Assembly: GCF_002836255.1 (NCBI RefSeq)
Contig: NZ_PJAU01000033.1
Span: 124,001 to 188,000 of the forward strand
Length of the DNA stretch: 64,000 nt
Source: Colwellia sp. 75C3
GTDB taxonomy: Bacteria; Pseudomonadota; Gammaproteobacteria; Enterobacterales; Alteromonadaceae
Direction of reading: 5' to 3'
The notes under the pieces were generated by a model. The model worked only from the letters and a program-made list of their open reading frames with translations, did not search any database and was not told the origin of the DNA. A program made the translations under genes and the position numbers. Positions 48,866 to 58,408 of the stretch are shown here, piece by piece; position 1 is the stretch's first letter; every line of letters begins with the position of its first letter.

Positions 48866-48953
48866 CGTTTTCCTCGAAAAATTGTAAGATTGTTTGCTAT
48901 AAGTCGCAGATATTACCGCAACATATAGCGAGATGATGACAGTTATACTGTAA

Positions 48954-49550
48954 TTATTTGTCGGCCATTAAAAATTGCCATTGTTCACTAAAGTCAGCAC
49001 TTGGCTTTTTACTATAGCCTGATCGAACATATTGACTGATTTTACCTTCAGCGAACGATACTAATAGGCTAGCCAAAGCGGCTTCACTAATAGTAAAAGT
49101 TTTACCTTCACGTAGTTTTCTTTCGCGTAATACTTGTTTAAATTGTGATTCTAATTTTTCAAAAAGCAGATGAACTCTTCCGCGTAAACGTTCATTTTCA
49201 CCCATTAATGCATCACCAGCTAATATTCTACACATACCAGGGTTTCGCTCAGCAAAAACGATTAAAACATGCAGGATATGATGGCAACGCACTAAGGCTT
49301 CTTTGTGATCTGTTAGAATCAAATTAATACGTGAAAAAATAGACTCTTCAATAAAGTCGATTAAACCCTCAAACATACGTGCTTTTGATGGGAAATGACG
49401 ATATAAAGCTGCTTCTGAAAAGCCGACTTCAGCGGCTAGCTTTGCGGTAGTGATACGCTGCCCTGGACAGTTTTGTAACATTAACGCTAAGGATTCTAAT
49501 ATTTGGTGTTTACGGTTTGGTTTCTGGTTTTTATTTTGTGTGGCGACCAT
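48954..49550 (-). CDS. slmA: Nucleoid occlusion factor SlmA
   Basis: SlmA is a TetR-fold DNA-binding protein that blocks FtsZ assembly over the nucleoid. The helix-turn-helix reads [31 protein letters not shown], and the C-terminal FtsZ-interacting domain is present (198 aa as in E. coli). It lies downstream of coaBC on the same strand. In E. coli dut lies between them; here only 73 bp separate the two genes. Confidence 0.95.
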   Translation of the reverse strand: MVATQNKNQKPNRKHQILESLALMLQNCPGQRITTAKLAAEVGFSEAALYRHFPSKARMFEGLIDFIEESIFSRINLILTDHKEALVRCHHILHVLIVFAERNPGMCRILAGDALMGENERLRGRVHLLFEKLESQFKQVLRERKLREGKTFTISEAALASLLVSFAEGKISQYVRSGYSKKPSADFSEQWQFLMADK

Positions 49551-49623
49551 ATAAAAATATTCTCTACTGTTATTGTTCTGTCCAATAAGCTAGGTGATTT
49601 TAGCCTGCTCTAAAAGTAATTTA

Positions 49624-50832
49624 TTACTCAGTATTTTTTGCTAAATAATGTTGATTGATTAAAGATACTAGCTGTTTGGCCACAGTTTTCTTATTGGCTA
49701 ACGGTATTTCAGTCTTATCAATCGAACTATAAAGGGTTAAGGCATTATCATCACTGTTAAAGCCTTGTCCTGCTTTAGCAACATCATTGGCTGCGATTAA
49801 GTCTAAGTTTTTACGCATTAACTTACCACGAGCATAGTGTTCAACGTTTTGAGTTTCTGCAGCAAAGCCGACGATAAAAGGCTTATTAGTTAACTTTGCG
49901 ACATCAGCAACAATATCATGATTTTTGATAAGAGAAAGTTGCATATGCTCATTATCTTTTTTGATCTTTTCATCGGCAATATCGGCAACTCGATAATCAG
50001 CTACGGCAGCACAAGCGACAAAGGTAGTTGCTGGTAAAACAGCAGTTAATGCTTGTTGGTGCATCTGTTCAGCACTGACCACTTGAATAAGCTCACAGCC
50101 TATTGGCGCAGAGATATTCACAGGGCCAGAAATTAACGTCACTTGAGCGCCAGCACGTAATGCCGCATGAGCAATGGCATAGCCCATTTTACCAGAGCTA
50201 TGGTTAGAGATATATCGTACAGGGTCTATTGCTTCACGTGTAGGCCCAGCAGTAATCACCCAATGCTGTCCTTGTAAGTATTTGTCAGCAAAAAAGTCGC
50301 TAGTCAGAGTAACCAATTCATTCACATCTAGCATGCGGCCTAAACCTATATCACCACAAGCCTGTTCTCCAGCACCAGGGCCCCATATATGAAGTCCCCA
50401 TTGCTTTAATTGGCTGATATTCGCTTGTGTTGCTTTGGCATGCCACATTTGTTGATTCATTGCAGGAGCTATAGCGATGGGGGCACTGGTTGCTAAACAT
50501 AATGTTGACAGTAAATCATTGGCCATACCTGCGGTTATGCGGGCAATAATATCAGCAGTAGCTGGAGCGATAACAATTAAATCTGCCCATTTCGCTAATT
50601 CAATATGTCCCATAGCAAGTTCAGCCTGGCTATCTAGTAAGCTATCGCTCACATGATTACCAGATACCGCTTGAAGCGTTAATGGGGTAATGAAAGCTTT
50701 CGCACCATCTGTCATAACCACGCGTACATCTGCGCCATGATCTTTAAGTCGACGTACTAATTCTGGTGTCTTGTAGGCAGCGATGCCACCGGTAATACCC
50801 AGTACTATTTTTTTGTCCTGAAGAATTTGCAT
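49624..50832 (-). CDS. coaBC: Bifunctional phosphopantothenoylcysteine decarboxylase/synthetase
   Basis: The protein carries out two steps of coenzyme A synthesis. The N-terminal CoaC flavoprotein domain shows [18 protein letters not shown], the APAMNQQMW motif, and the catalytic Cys in [13 protein letters not shown]. The CoaB domain from about residue 188 shows [27 protein letters not shown] and the lysine motif KIKKD. The length of 402 is standard. It is divergent from radC, as in E. coli. Confidence 0.96.
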   Translation of the reverse strand: MQILQDKKIVLGITGGIAAYKTPELVRRLKDHGADVRVVMTDGAKAFITPLTLQAVSGNHVSDSLLDSQAELAMGHIELAKWADLIVIAPATADIIARITAGMANDLLSTLCLATSAPIAIAPAMNQQMWHAKATQANISQLKQWGLHIWGPGAGEQACGDIGLGRMLDVNELVTLTSDFFADKYLQGQHWVITAGPTREAIDPVRYISNHSSGKMGYAIAHAALRAGAQVTLISGPVNISAPIGCELIQVVSAEQMHQQALTAVLPATTFVACAAVADYRVADIADEKIKKDNEHMQLSLIKNHDIVADVAKLTNKPFIVGFAAETQNVEHYARGKLMRKNLDLIAANDVAKAGQGFNSDDNALTLYSSIDKTEIPLANKKTVAKQLVSLINQHYLAKNTE

Positions 50833-50966
50833 AACCTGCTAATCTTAAAGTAAGCAATATGCTCGATAAGATAACATTTATTGCCTTTATTTAGAAACAA
50901 GAGTTGCTAAATAGACAAGATTCCCAAGTGATAATAAACACAAAAATGTAAAGCAAGGATGCACTT

Positions 50967-51704
50967 ATGTTAAAAGAATCTAGATTCAACGGATCAGGGT
51001 TAAATGAACCGTCTGTAAACCCAAACGTATTAAAAAACTGGCCAGAACGGGAAAGACCAAGAGAGAAATTAGTGCATTTAGGCTCAGCAAGTCTAAGTGA
51101 TGCAGAGCTGTTGGCTATATTCCTACGTACGGGTGTAAAGGGTTGTAATGTTGTCGACCTTGCCCGTCAATTATTGAGCAGCTTTGGTAGTCTGGGCGCT
51201 ATATTTTCGGCTAGTCAGGAAGAATTCTGTGCAAGGCATGGGCTTGGTACGGCTAAGTACGTGCAACTACAGGCTTGTTTAGAAATGTCTAAACGTTATT
51301 TAGCGGAGGAATTGCAAGAAACTGATTGTTCTTTAACCTCTTCAAAAGTGACCCGTGATTATTTGTTGAGTGAATTACGTTTAGAAAATCGTGAAATATT
51401 TGCCGTGCTTTTTTTAGATAACCAACATCAAGTTTTAACATTCGAACGGCTATTTTTTGGCACGCTAAATGCTGCTGCGGTGTACCCTAGAGTTGTGGTT
51501 GAACAGGCACTGAAACATCATGCTGCCGCGGTAATATTGACGCACAACCATCCCTCTGGTGTTGCGGAAGCGAGCCTTGCGGACAAACAAATTACCGAAA
51601 AATTAATTCAAGCATTGCAGCTAATAGATGTGCGGGTATTGGACCATATTATTGTCGCAGGAAATCAATGTTATTCCTTGGCTGAACATAATCAAATCTT
51701 TTAA
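50967..51704 (+). CDS. radC: RadC family JAB-domain protein
   Basis: The protein was named for DNA repair, but its biochemical role is unsettled. The C-terminal JAMM metal motif is THNHPSGVAEASLAD with His193, and the N-terminal helix-hairpin-helix lies near ARHGLGTAKYVQLQ. The 245 residues include about 20 extra at the start compared with E. coli (222). Its neighbours match E. coli except that rpmB does not follow directly. Confidence 0.92.
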   Translation: MLKESRFNGSGLNEPSVNPNVLKNWPERERPREKLVHLGSASLSDAELLAIFLRTGVKGCNVVDLARQLLSSFGSLGAIFSASQEEFCARHGLGTAKYVQLQACLEMSKRYLAEELQETDCSLTSSKVTRDYLLSELRLENREIFAVLFLDNQHQVLTFERLFFGTLNAAAVYPRVVVEQALKHHAAAVILTHNHPSGVAEASLADKQITEKLIQALQLIDVRVLDHIIVAGNQCYSLAEHNQIF

Positions 51705-51800
51705 TTTTAACGAGTAAAGCGCCGATTATTTGCTAAAAATAGGAAAGGCAATTACTTTTAAATAAGGATCTTGGTAAAAATAAAAAAGAAGGAACGTCTG

Positions 51801-52112
51801 ATGACTGATAGTAGTAACGAGGAAGAGGAACGCCGAACATCGTTTCGTTTAGATATGGAAAAAGAGTTGGTTGATATTGTTTGGACAGATGAAAAGGGTC
51901 AAGAGCACAATAAAAATATTGCCTGTTTAGACTTTGCTCGTGGAGGTCTGAAATTAGATTGCGATCAACATTTACCGATAAATACCGCAGTTACTGTGGT
52001 ATTCAAGTCAGCGAATGCTAGTAATCAAAAGCTTTACGGCAAAGTGCTGCGCAGTATTAAGCAAGAGGGCGGCTGGTTTGAAATCGGCTTGATTCTAGAT
52101 AAAGATGCTTAA
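51801..52112 (+). CDS. PilZ-domain protein
   Basis: The 103-residue protein is a single PilZ domain, the common cyclic di-GMP receptor. The RxxxR motif is RTSFR near the start, and the second motif reads DFARGG, where the usual Ser is Ala, so binding may be weakened. ATG 51801 has AAGGAACG upstream; the frame from 51771 has no better start. It lies between radC and the ParA-like gene and may belong to their transcript. Confidence 0.82.
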   Translation: MTDSSNEEEERRTSFRLDMEKELVDIVWTDEKGQEHNKNIACLDFARGGLKLDCDQHLPINTAVTVVFKSANASNQKLYGKVLRSIKQEGGWFEIGLILDKDA

Positions 52113-52220
52113 CAATTGAAGAAAAATGATGCTTATTGAAGTCAAAGCAATTTCCTGAAAGTGAACTACAATTAGCACAGTGAGATGTTAATTATATTGT
52201 GGTAAAGGACGGTACTAAAA

Positions 52221-52889
52221 ATGATGATATTAGTGGGTGGCGAAAAAGGAGGCAGTGGTAAAAGCTGCTTGGCTCAAAATTTAGCGGTATATTTCGCCGG
52301 AAATAAAAAAGCAATTGTCTTAATGGTTGATTGTGACCCTCAAAGAACTACCTCAGATTGGATACAAGCAAGAAATGGTGATCCGTCACTACCCGCCATT
52401 AATTGTATTCAATTATATGGAAAAATTCGTAATGATTTATTAAGCCTAGTACAACATTATGACTATGTTATTGTCGATTGTGGTGGGCAAGATAACTTAG
52501 CCCTACGTGCGGCTATGTCTGTTGCAGATCACGTGATTATTCCCTTAAGGCCTAAAAGACGTGATTTGAAAACGGTGCCTCATATGGAAGATATGCTAAG
52601 TACGTGTAAAATGGTGAATCCGAAAATGATAGCGTCATTCGTTATTACTCAATGTCCATCATTACCAAACCAATTAGGACGAATTCTTGAAGCAAAAGAA
52701 GTGTGCAGCTCTTATGGAATTAATGTTTTAGATGCCGTAACCTATAATCGAAACGTTTATGATGATAGTGAAGAGCTTGGCTCTTCTGTTATTGAAATAG
52801 ATCCTACAGGTAAAGCTGCCCAAGAGATGATGACTATCGCCGAAGAATTATTGGCGATGGAACCGGATAATTCACATGAGTTTAACTGA
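52221..52889 (+). CDS. ParA/ParF-family ATPase
   Basis: The 222-residue Walker-type ATPase has the deviant Walker A GGEKGGSGKS at residues 6-15, VDCDPQRTTSDW, and VIVDCGGQDN. It lacks an N-terminal DNA-binding extension, as in small ParF/ParA-type plasmid partition and positioning ATPases, which bind DNA and move a partner. The next gene overlaps by 14 bp and encodes a ribbon-helix-helix-like protein, the usual partner type. Chromosomal position between radC and rpmB is unlike plasmids. The cargo is unknown. Confidence 0.85.
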   Translation: MMILVGGEKGGSGKSCLAQNLAVYFAGNKKAIVLMVDCDPQRTTSDWIQARNGDPSLPAINCIQLYGKIRNDLLSLVQHYDYVIVDCGGQDNLALRAAMSVADHVIIPLRPKRRDLKTVPHMEDMLSTCKMVNPKMIASFVITQCPSLPNQLGRILEAKEVCSSYGINVLDAVTYNRNVYDDSEELGSSVIEIDPTGKAAQEMMTIAEELLAMEPDNSHEFN

Positions 52890-53313
52890 TTTAAAAAAAG
52901 GCAAGGATAGCAAAAGCAGAAGGAAGAACTTCACCATTGATGAATTTATCTCCGATGCTGAAGATTACGCAAAAGGCGCGCCTAAAATTGTTAGTGAATT
53001 AACTAACGATGAGCAAGCGAGTCAAAAGCTCAATCTCAAACAAGCGATTAGTGAAGCTAAACGTTATGTTGAAATGACAGAAATAGAACACCAGCAATCA
53101 GCAGACGTGATCGCTGGAGTTAGAGCACGTGTTGATAAACCCTTTAGGCGAGCAACATTTACGCTCAGTGAAGAAGCGATAGATCAGTTACAAGATCTAT
53201 CTCAAGGTTCAGATTTAGCGAAATCACATATATTACGTATTCTCATTGATGAATTGTGTAATAAAGAACAAAATGAACAATTAAAAAAATTACTGCAATC
53301 AAGAATTGGTTGA
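52876..53313 (+). CDS. Putative ribbon-helix-helix partner of the ParA-like ATPase
   Basis: The 145-residue basic protein overlaps the ATPase gene. Its last 50 residues (FRRATFTLSEEAIDQLQDLS, then KSHILRILIDEL) read as a beta-strand and two helices, a ribbon-helix-helix DNA-binding fold like ParG. The N-terminal 90 residues are charged and probably flexible, as ParG-type tails are, and could stimulate the ATPase. No inverted or tandem centromere-like repeats are obvious nearby. Assignment rests on pattern and context. Confidence 0.65.
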   Translation: MSLTDLKKGKDSKSRRKNFTIDEFISDAEDYAKGAPKIVSELTNDEQASQKLNLKQAISEAKRYVEMTEIEHQQSADVIAGVRARVDKPFRRATFTLSEEAIDQLQDLSQGSDLAKSHILRILIDELCNKEQNEQLKKLLQSRIG

Positions 53314-53486
53314 TTTTATAAATTTTGTTGGCTTTTCACCCTTGAAATAGACAAATTTTAGTCGAATACTCACTGCCCAAGTGGAGTTTTTCTTTACCTT
53401 TCCTATCTAACTCTATGAAACTTAATGATAAGTGTTGTTTTTTTAGTATTTTATTATTAAGACTAGTATTAGTTATTCAGTTTCTC

Positions 53487-53492
53487 TATAAT
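53487..53492 (+). promoter_or_regulatory. -10 box upstream of rpmB
   Basis: A TATAAT lies 80 bp before the rpmB start in the 258-bp gap. A good -35 is not evident. The leader after it has a short inverted AGCTCGAGCT but no recognised regulator site. Confidence 0.5.
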
Positions 53493-53571
53493 ATGCCACC
53501 TTTTTCAGGATCCCGAGACGACGGTCTTGAGGAAAAATAGCTCGAGCTGAAATTAATATTGGAGTACTCAT

Positions 53572-53808
53572 ATGTCTAAAATTTGCCAAGTAACAGGCAA
53601 AGTGCCAATGGTTGGAAACAACCGTTCTCACGCAAGAAACGCGACTCGTCGTCGTTTTTTACCTAACCTTCAATCTCACCGTTTTTGGGTTGAGAGTGAA
53701 AATCGTTTCGTTAAATTACGTTTAACTCCGAAAGGAATGCGTATTATCGATAAAAAAGGTATTGATGTAGTTTTAACTGACATCCGTGCCCGTGGCGAAA
53801 AAGTTTAA
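53572..53808 (+). CDS. rpmB: 50S ribosomal protein L28
   Basis: The 78-residue L28 has the family opening [23 protein letters not shown] and the basic [19 protein letters not shown] lies before the ATG. rpmG follows by 24 bp, the conserved rpmBG pair. Confidence 0.98.
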   Translation: MSKICQVTGKVPMVGNNRSHARNATRRRFLPNLQSHRFWVESENRFVKLRLTPKGMRIIDKKGIDVVLTDIRARGEKV

Positions 53809-53832
53809 TAACTTTATTTTAAGGAAATTATT

Positions 53833-53988
53833 ATGCGCGATAAAATTCGTTTAGTTTCTAGTGCTGGTACTGGTCATTTTTATACTACAGATAAGAATAA
53901 AAAGACTATGCCTGAAAAAATGGAAATCAAAAAGTTTGATCCAACCATTCGTAAGCACGTAATCTATAAAGAAGCTAAAATTAAGTAA
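53833..53988 (+). CDS. rpmG: 50S ribosomal protein L33
   Basis: The 51-residue frame translates as [20 protein letters not shown] at the start and ends [19 protein letters not shown]. The AAGGAAAT before the ATG is a good ribosome site. It lacks the zinc cysteines of the C+ form, as in enterobacterial L33. It is co-transcribed with rpmB. Confidence 0.97.
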   Translation: MRDKIRLVSSAGTGHFYTTDKNKKTMPEKMEIKKFDPTIRKHVIYKEAKIK

Positions 53989-54005
53989 TTAATTTTGTTT
54001 CTACT

Positions 54006-54033
54006 AAAAAACCCGGTTTATCCGGGTTTTTTT
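54006..54033 (+). terminator. Terminator after rpmBG
   Basis: AACCCGG pairs with CCGGGTT around TTTAT and runs into seven T. Confidence 0.93.
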
Positions 54034-54116
54034 ATGCCTAAAATAAAGTAAATCTATAAGTCGTGCGGCTAAGTCTTCTAATTTTAGCTAAGTGAGCAAT
54101 AAATTAGTCTAATTTG

Positions 54117-54122
54117 TATAAT
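54117..54122 (+). promoter_or_regulatory. -10 box upstream of the membrane-anchored protein gene
   Basis: TATAAT, preceded by AATTAGTCTAATTTG. A closely similar block precedes mutM (54701-54721). Confidence 0.5.
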
Positions 54123-54182
54123 ACGCGCTATTAAATAAAAAGATCAGTATGATATATCCATTAGCTTTATTGGAAGATGTAC

Positions 54183-54683
54183 ATGAAATTATCTCGAACA
54201 GGCTGGAACAACGTCATTATTTTTTCAGTGATGACGATAATTTTAGTCATCAATGCCACTAACGATAAACTCTTCCCTAACGAAGAAAGTGAAAATAATG
54301 CGGAGCGATTAATTCTCCCACAACATAGTGTTATTTTAACCTTGGCAATAGATCTAACAGAAAAGAAACATGTGTTATTAGAACGAGCGGGCCGCAGTTG
54401 GCAGTTAACCACTAAAGGGTTAATACTAGAGAAAACGGAACAGCAAATTGAGCAGATGATGTTTGCCTGGCAACAGAGCAGTGGTTTAATGCAGGCAGCG
54501 GAAATTGTCATTGATAGTGATCAAGGGGTAACCGTGAACATTTCCTTGGCAGGTGAGTCGCAAGGGCGAACATTTATATTATACCCGCTCAGTGATCAAT
54601 TATTAGTTTATCAGCAACGAGATAATATTTGGTTAGCGTTACCTGCAACACTCGCGCAACAGCTTTTGCCCTTTAGCTTGTAA
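54183..54683 (+). CDS. Membrane-anchored protein of unknown function upstream of mutM
   Basis: The 166-residue protein has one N-terminal membrane helix (NNVIIFSVMTIILVIN) and a soluble domain of about 120 residues with a beta-rich pattern. I recognise no family. ATG 54183 lies eight bases after GGAAG; an earlier ATG at 54177 is in frame and too near. It stands between rpmBG and mutM. Confidence 0.7.
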   Translation: MKLSRTGWNNVIIFSVMTIILVINATNDKLFPNEESENNAERLILPQHSVILTLAIDLTEKKHVLLERAGRSWQLTTKGLILEKTEQQIEQMMFAWQQSSGLMQAAEIVIDSDQGVTVNISLAGESQGRTFILYPLSDQLLVYQQRDNIWLALPATLAQQLLPFSL

Positions 54684-54715
54684 GTCTAAGCGGACCAATA
54701 AATTAGTCCGATTAG

Positions 54716-54721
54716 TATAAT
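54716..54721 (+). promoter_or_regulatory. -10 box upstream of mutM
   Basis: TATAAT, preceded by AATTAGTCCGATTAG, similar to the block at 54102-54122 and to the ends of the dispersed elements. Confidence 0.45.
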
Positions 54722-54769
54722 GCTTTAATTCAATAGACAGCGGTTACAATTGCCCTAAAAGAAGAAATC

Positions 54770-56064
<1,295 letters not shown>

Positions 56065-56297
56065 CTATTGTGTTTTTTGTCGATGGTTAACTGTTATTGT
56101 AATGGGATAACTAACTTAGTGACAAGTATTTATACTTTTAATATTGCCGCTAAGCCATGGATAATCAACAAAAATGAATAATTAATCATTATAAAAAGTA
56201 AAAAATCTTAAAGTATTTACTCAAAACACTTTATATCTACTGAATTTTGATAGTATTATTGAGCTAGTTTCAATCAAATAAAATAAGAAGTAGTTGC

Positions 56298-56954
56298 ATG
56301 AAAACCCGTGATAAAATAATCCAAGCCAGTATTGAATTATTTAATGAGCAAGGAGAGCGAAATGTTACCACAAACCATATTGCTGCTCACTTAGCCATTA
56401 GCCCTGGTAATCTGTATTATCATTTCCGTAATAAAGAAGACATTATTTTATCTATTTACGAAGAGTATGCACGTAGTTTGTTGTTAGAGACCTTACCAAA
56501 AGTGTCTGCGGACTTAAAACCACTAGATTCACTTGTTTTATATATGGATTCTGTTTTTCAAACGACCATGAAATTTCGTTTCTTTTATAGCAATCTACCG
56601 GTGCTATTAGATAAAAATCCGATCTTACGGGAAAAATATGTTGAAGTGCAGCAATCTATTTCAGAGCGCGTTAGTCAACTACTTATCTCATTGAGAACAG
56701 CTGATTTTATTGACTTTAATGATGATGAATTGGCTGATATTGTCAGTATTTTACGTCTTATTAATACCTTTTGGGTAAGTTTTCATCAAACCCAAACCAT
56801 AGTTAATGAAGTCAATGACTCGGTATTCTATCAAGGTGTACTTAAAATATTAGTTATATTACGTCCGTATACTAAAGTACATGCAATTAGTGAGCTTAAT
56901 CAAGCGCGTGATGTGTATAAACAAAGGTATCAAAAAGAGAGTGAGACAGCTTAG
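56298..56954 (+). CDS. TetR/AcrR-family regulator
   Basis: The 218-residue protein has a TetR helix-turn-helix at residues 4-55 (KIIQASIELFNEQGERNVTTNHIAAHLAISPGNLYYHFRNKEDI, split as the conserved block). The C-terminal domain is larger than usual and Leu-rich. Ligand and targets are unknown. It converges on the metalloprotease-like gene with only six bases between. Confidence 0.85.
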   Translation: MKTRDKIIQASIELFNEQGERNVTTNHIAAHLAISPGNLYYHFRNKEDIILSIYEEYARSLLLETLPKVSADLKPLDSLVLYMDSVFQTTMKFRFFYSNLPVLLDKNPILREKYVEVQQSISERVSQLLISLRTADFIDFNDDELADIVSILRLINTFWVSFHQTQTIVNEVNDSVFYQGVLKILVILRPYTKVHAISELNQARDVYKQRYQKESETA

Positions 56955-56969
56955 ACTGAGTTAAGCTGT
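56946..56969. terminator. Shared hairpin at the convergent gene ends
   Basis: ACAGCTTA (56946-56953) and TAAGCTGT (56962-56969) pair across eight bases. The arms are formed from the last codons and stops of both convergent genes. No T-run follows, so terminator activity is uncertain. Confidence 0.35.
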
Positions 56970-57974
56970 TAATTCGAATTGAAAGTTATCGGGTTTTTCA
57001 TAACCTTGACTTACATTGAAATAAAAACTTTCGATACGATTTATTCGCTGTAAGACCTCGTTAGATTGCAGGCTAGTAGTATCGTGATTTAAAGCGGTTT
57101 TTTGATCTGATGAACTAGCAATAATTACTTCTTGTGCAGATAATGTTTTATTAATTAGCGTATCAAACTCATTGCTACTGCCATGACTGCTATCATCGTT
57201 AAAAGTGGAGTTTGTTTTTATATTGAGATTGTTATTCGCAGGACTTGATTGAGTCGTCTCTTCACTTTTTAGTGCCAACAGCTCTGATTGCGCAGCGAGG
57301 ATTTGTTGTGCTGCACTTGCCGCGACCCGAGTATCTTGTGTCGACGGATTTGCTGGCGCTAATGCAGCTGCGTGTACTTTTTGCATCTTAACTATGGTCG
57401 CTTTAGGATCACCAGCTATGCTACTTAAGTCGACAGCCACTTCACCACCAACAGCATATTTTTTTCCATCAGGACCAATTTCAAAAGTATATGAAGGGGA
57501 GCCTGTCGCAGCCCCCCCTGCAGTGGCGTGTGCTAATTCGTGTGTTCTTACTTCCTTATCTCTTTGTTGCAACTGACTAATAACTCTTGCATCAGCGGTA
57601 TCAATTTCAGAAGTACTACTGTTAGTCTTTTCTTGTTGCTCTTCTTTACTTTGATCGCCTTGTTGCTCTTCTTTACTTTGTTTACCTTGTTGATCGCCTT
57701 GTTGATCGCCTTGTTGATTTTTTTGCTCAGAAATCGAGCTTGCATCATGTTCCGCTTGTTTTCTTAAATTAGCAAAATCTACTTGTTCGTTTACTTGGGC
57801 GGGTGTACGAGCGCGCTCCTTGTCTGAAGCGACACCTTTTTCGGCTGCGGATGGATTGGTCGCGGTAACTTGGGTGATAATTTCTCTTTGATTATTCTCA
57901 CGACGCAAGCCTTCCGTAGGTGGGTTGACCACTGTAGCTAAGGGTAAGCTTGCTGTATGCGGGGTGATATTCAT
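56961..57974 (-). CDS. SprA-related putative metalloprotease
   Basis: The 337-residue protein matches the SprA-related putative metalloprotease family by HELAHATAGG (His145, Glu146, His149 of HExxH), followed by SYTFEIGPDGKKYAVGGEVAVD. The N-terminal 120 residues are low-complexity, with Gln/Gly/Lys/Glu repeats encoded by tandem DNA. No signal peptide is seen. Its partner is the FlgE-like gene 37 bp upstream on the same strand, and the two are probably co-transcribed. The substrate is unknown. Confidence 0.78.
   Translation of the reverse strand: MNITPHTASLPLATVVNPPTEGLRRENNQREIITQVTATNPSAAEKGVASDKERARTPAQVNEQVDFANLRKQAEHDASSISEQKNQQGDQQGDQQGKQSKEEQQGDQSKEEQQEKTNSSTSEIDTADARVISQLQQRDKEVRTHELAHATAGGAATGSPSYTFEIGPDGKKYAVGGEVAVDLSSIAGDPKATIVKMQKVHAAALAPANPSTQDTRVAASAAQQILAAQSELLALKSEETTQSSPANNNLNIKTNSTFNDDSSHGSSNEFDTLINKTLSAQEVIIASSSDQKTALNHDTTSLQSNEVLQRINRIESFYFNVSQGYEKPDNFQFELTA
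57630..57725 (-). repeat. Low-complexity tandem repeat in the metalloprotease gene
   Basis: Two near-identical 24-bp units and several 12-bp units (GATCGCCTTGTT on the plus strand) encode QGDQ and QSKEEQ repeats. The length is a multiple of three, so slippage would change length but keep the frame. Confidence 0.75.
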
Positions 57975-58011
57975 AAATAAAATTATTCACCAATAATTTA
58001 AAGGCTAATTG

Positions 58012-58314
58012 TTAAGCGGTTACATCGAGTAGGGTGCCAAGAGCATCATCAGCGCTTTTAATGACTTCTGTTGAAGCTTTTGCTTGATATTCAGCCACCT
58101 TCAAAGTCACAATTGCTTGGTTTAAATCAGGAACTTCTAAATTGCTATTAGGCTTACTCACCTCGGTGTTTACTTCACCTTCATTAGCTGGGTTTTTTTG
58201 TGACTCAGTACTTAAACTCGTACTGGAAAAAATATCAGTCGCAGCTTGGTCAGCAGTAGCTCTCGCATTTTGTAGGCCTTGTAAACCTGAATTCAGTGCT
58301 GATGGTATTTCCAC
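58012..58314 (-). CDS. Small FlgE-like protein
   Basis: The 100-residue protein has an N-terminal LNSGLQGLQNARATADQAATDIF and a C-terminal LNQAIVTLKVAEYQAKASTEVIKSADDALGTLLD, like the ends of flagellar rod/hook proteins, with a Ser/Asn-rich middle. Proteins of this size and pattern in related bacteria are labelled FlgE-like. The start is GTG with GGAGAG six bases upstream. It is followed by the metalloprotease-like gene 37 bp on. Flagellar function is an inference. Confidence 0.62.
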   Translation of the reverse strand: MEIPSALNSGLQGLQNARATADQAATDIFSSTSLSTESQKNPANEGEVNTEVSKPNSNLEVPDLNQAIVTLKVAEYQAKASTEVIKSADDALGTLLDVTA

Positions 58315-58408
58315 AGGTACTCTCCGCGGTGAATAAATTGTATTGGTTAATTATTAGTCAAAAACACAAAAAAGTAAAGCTGTTATTGCCTTCAGAGCGT
58401 CTTTGATA

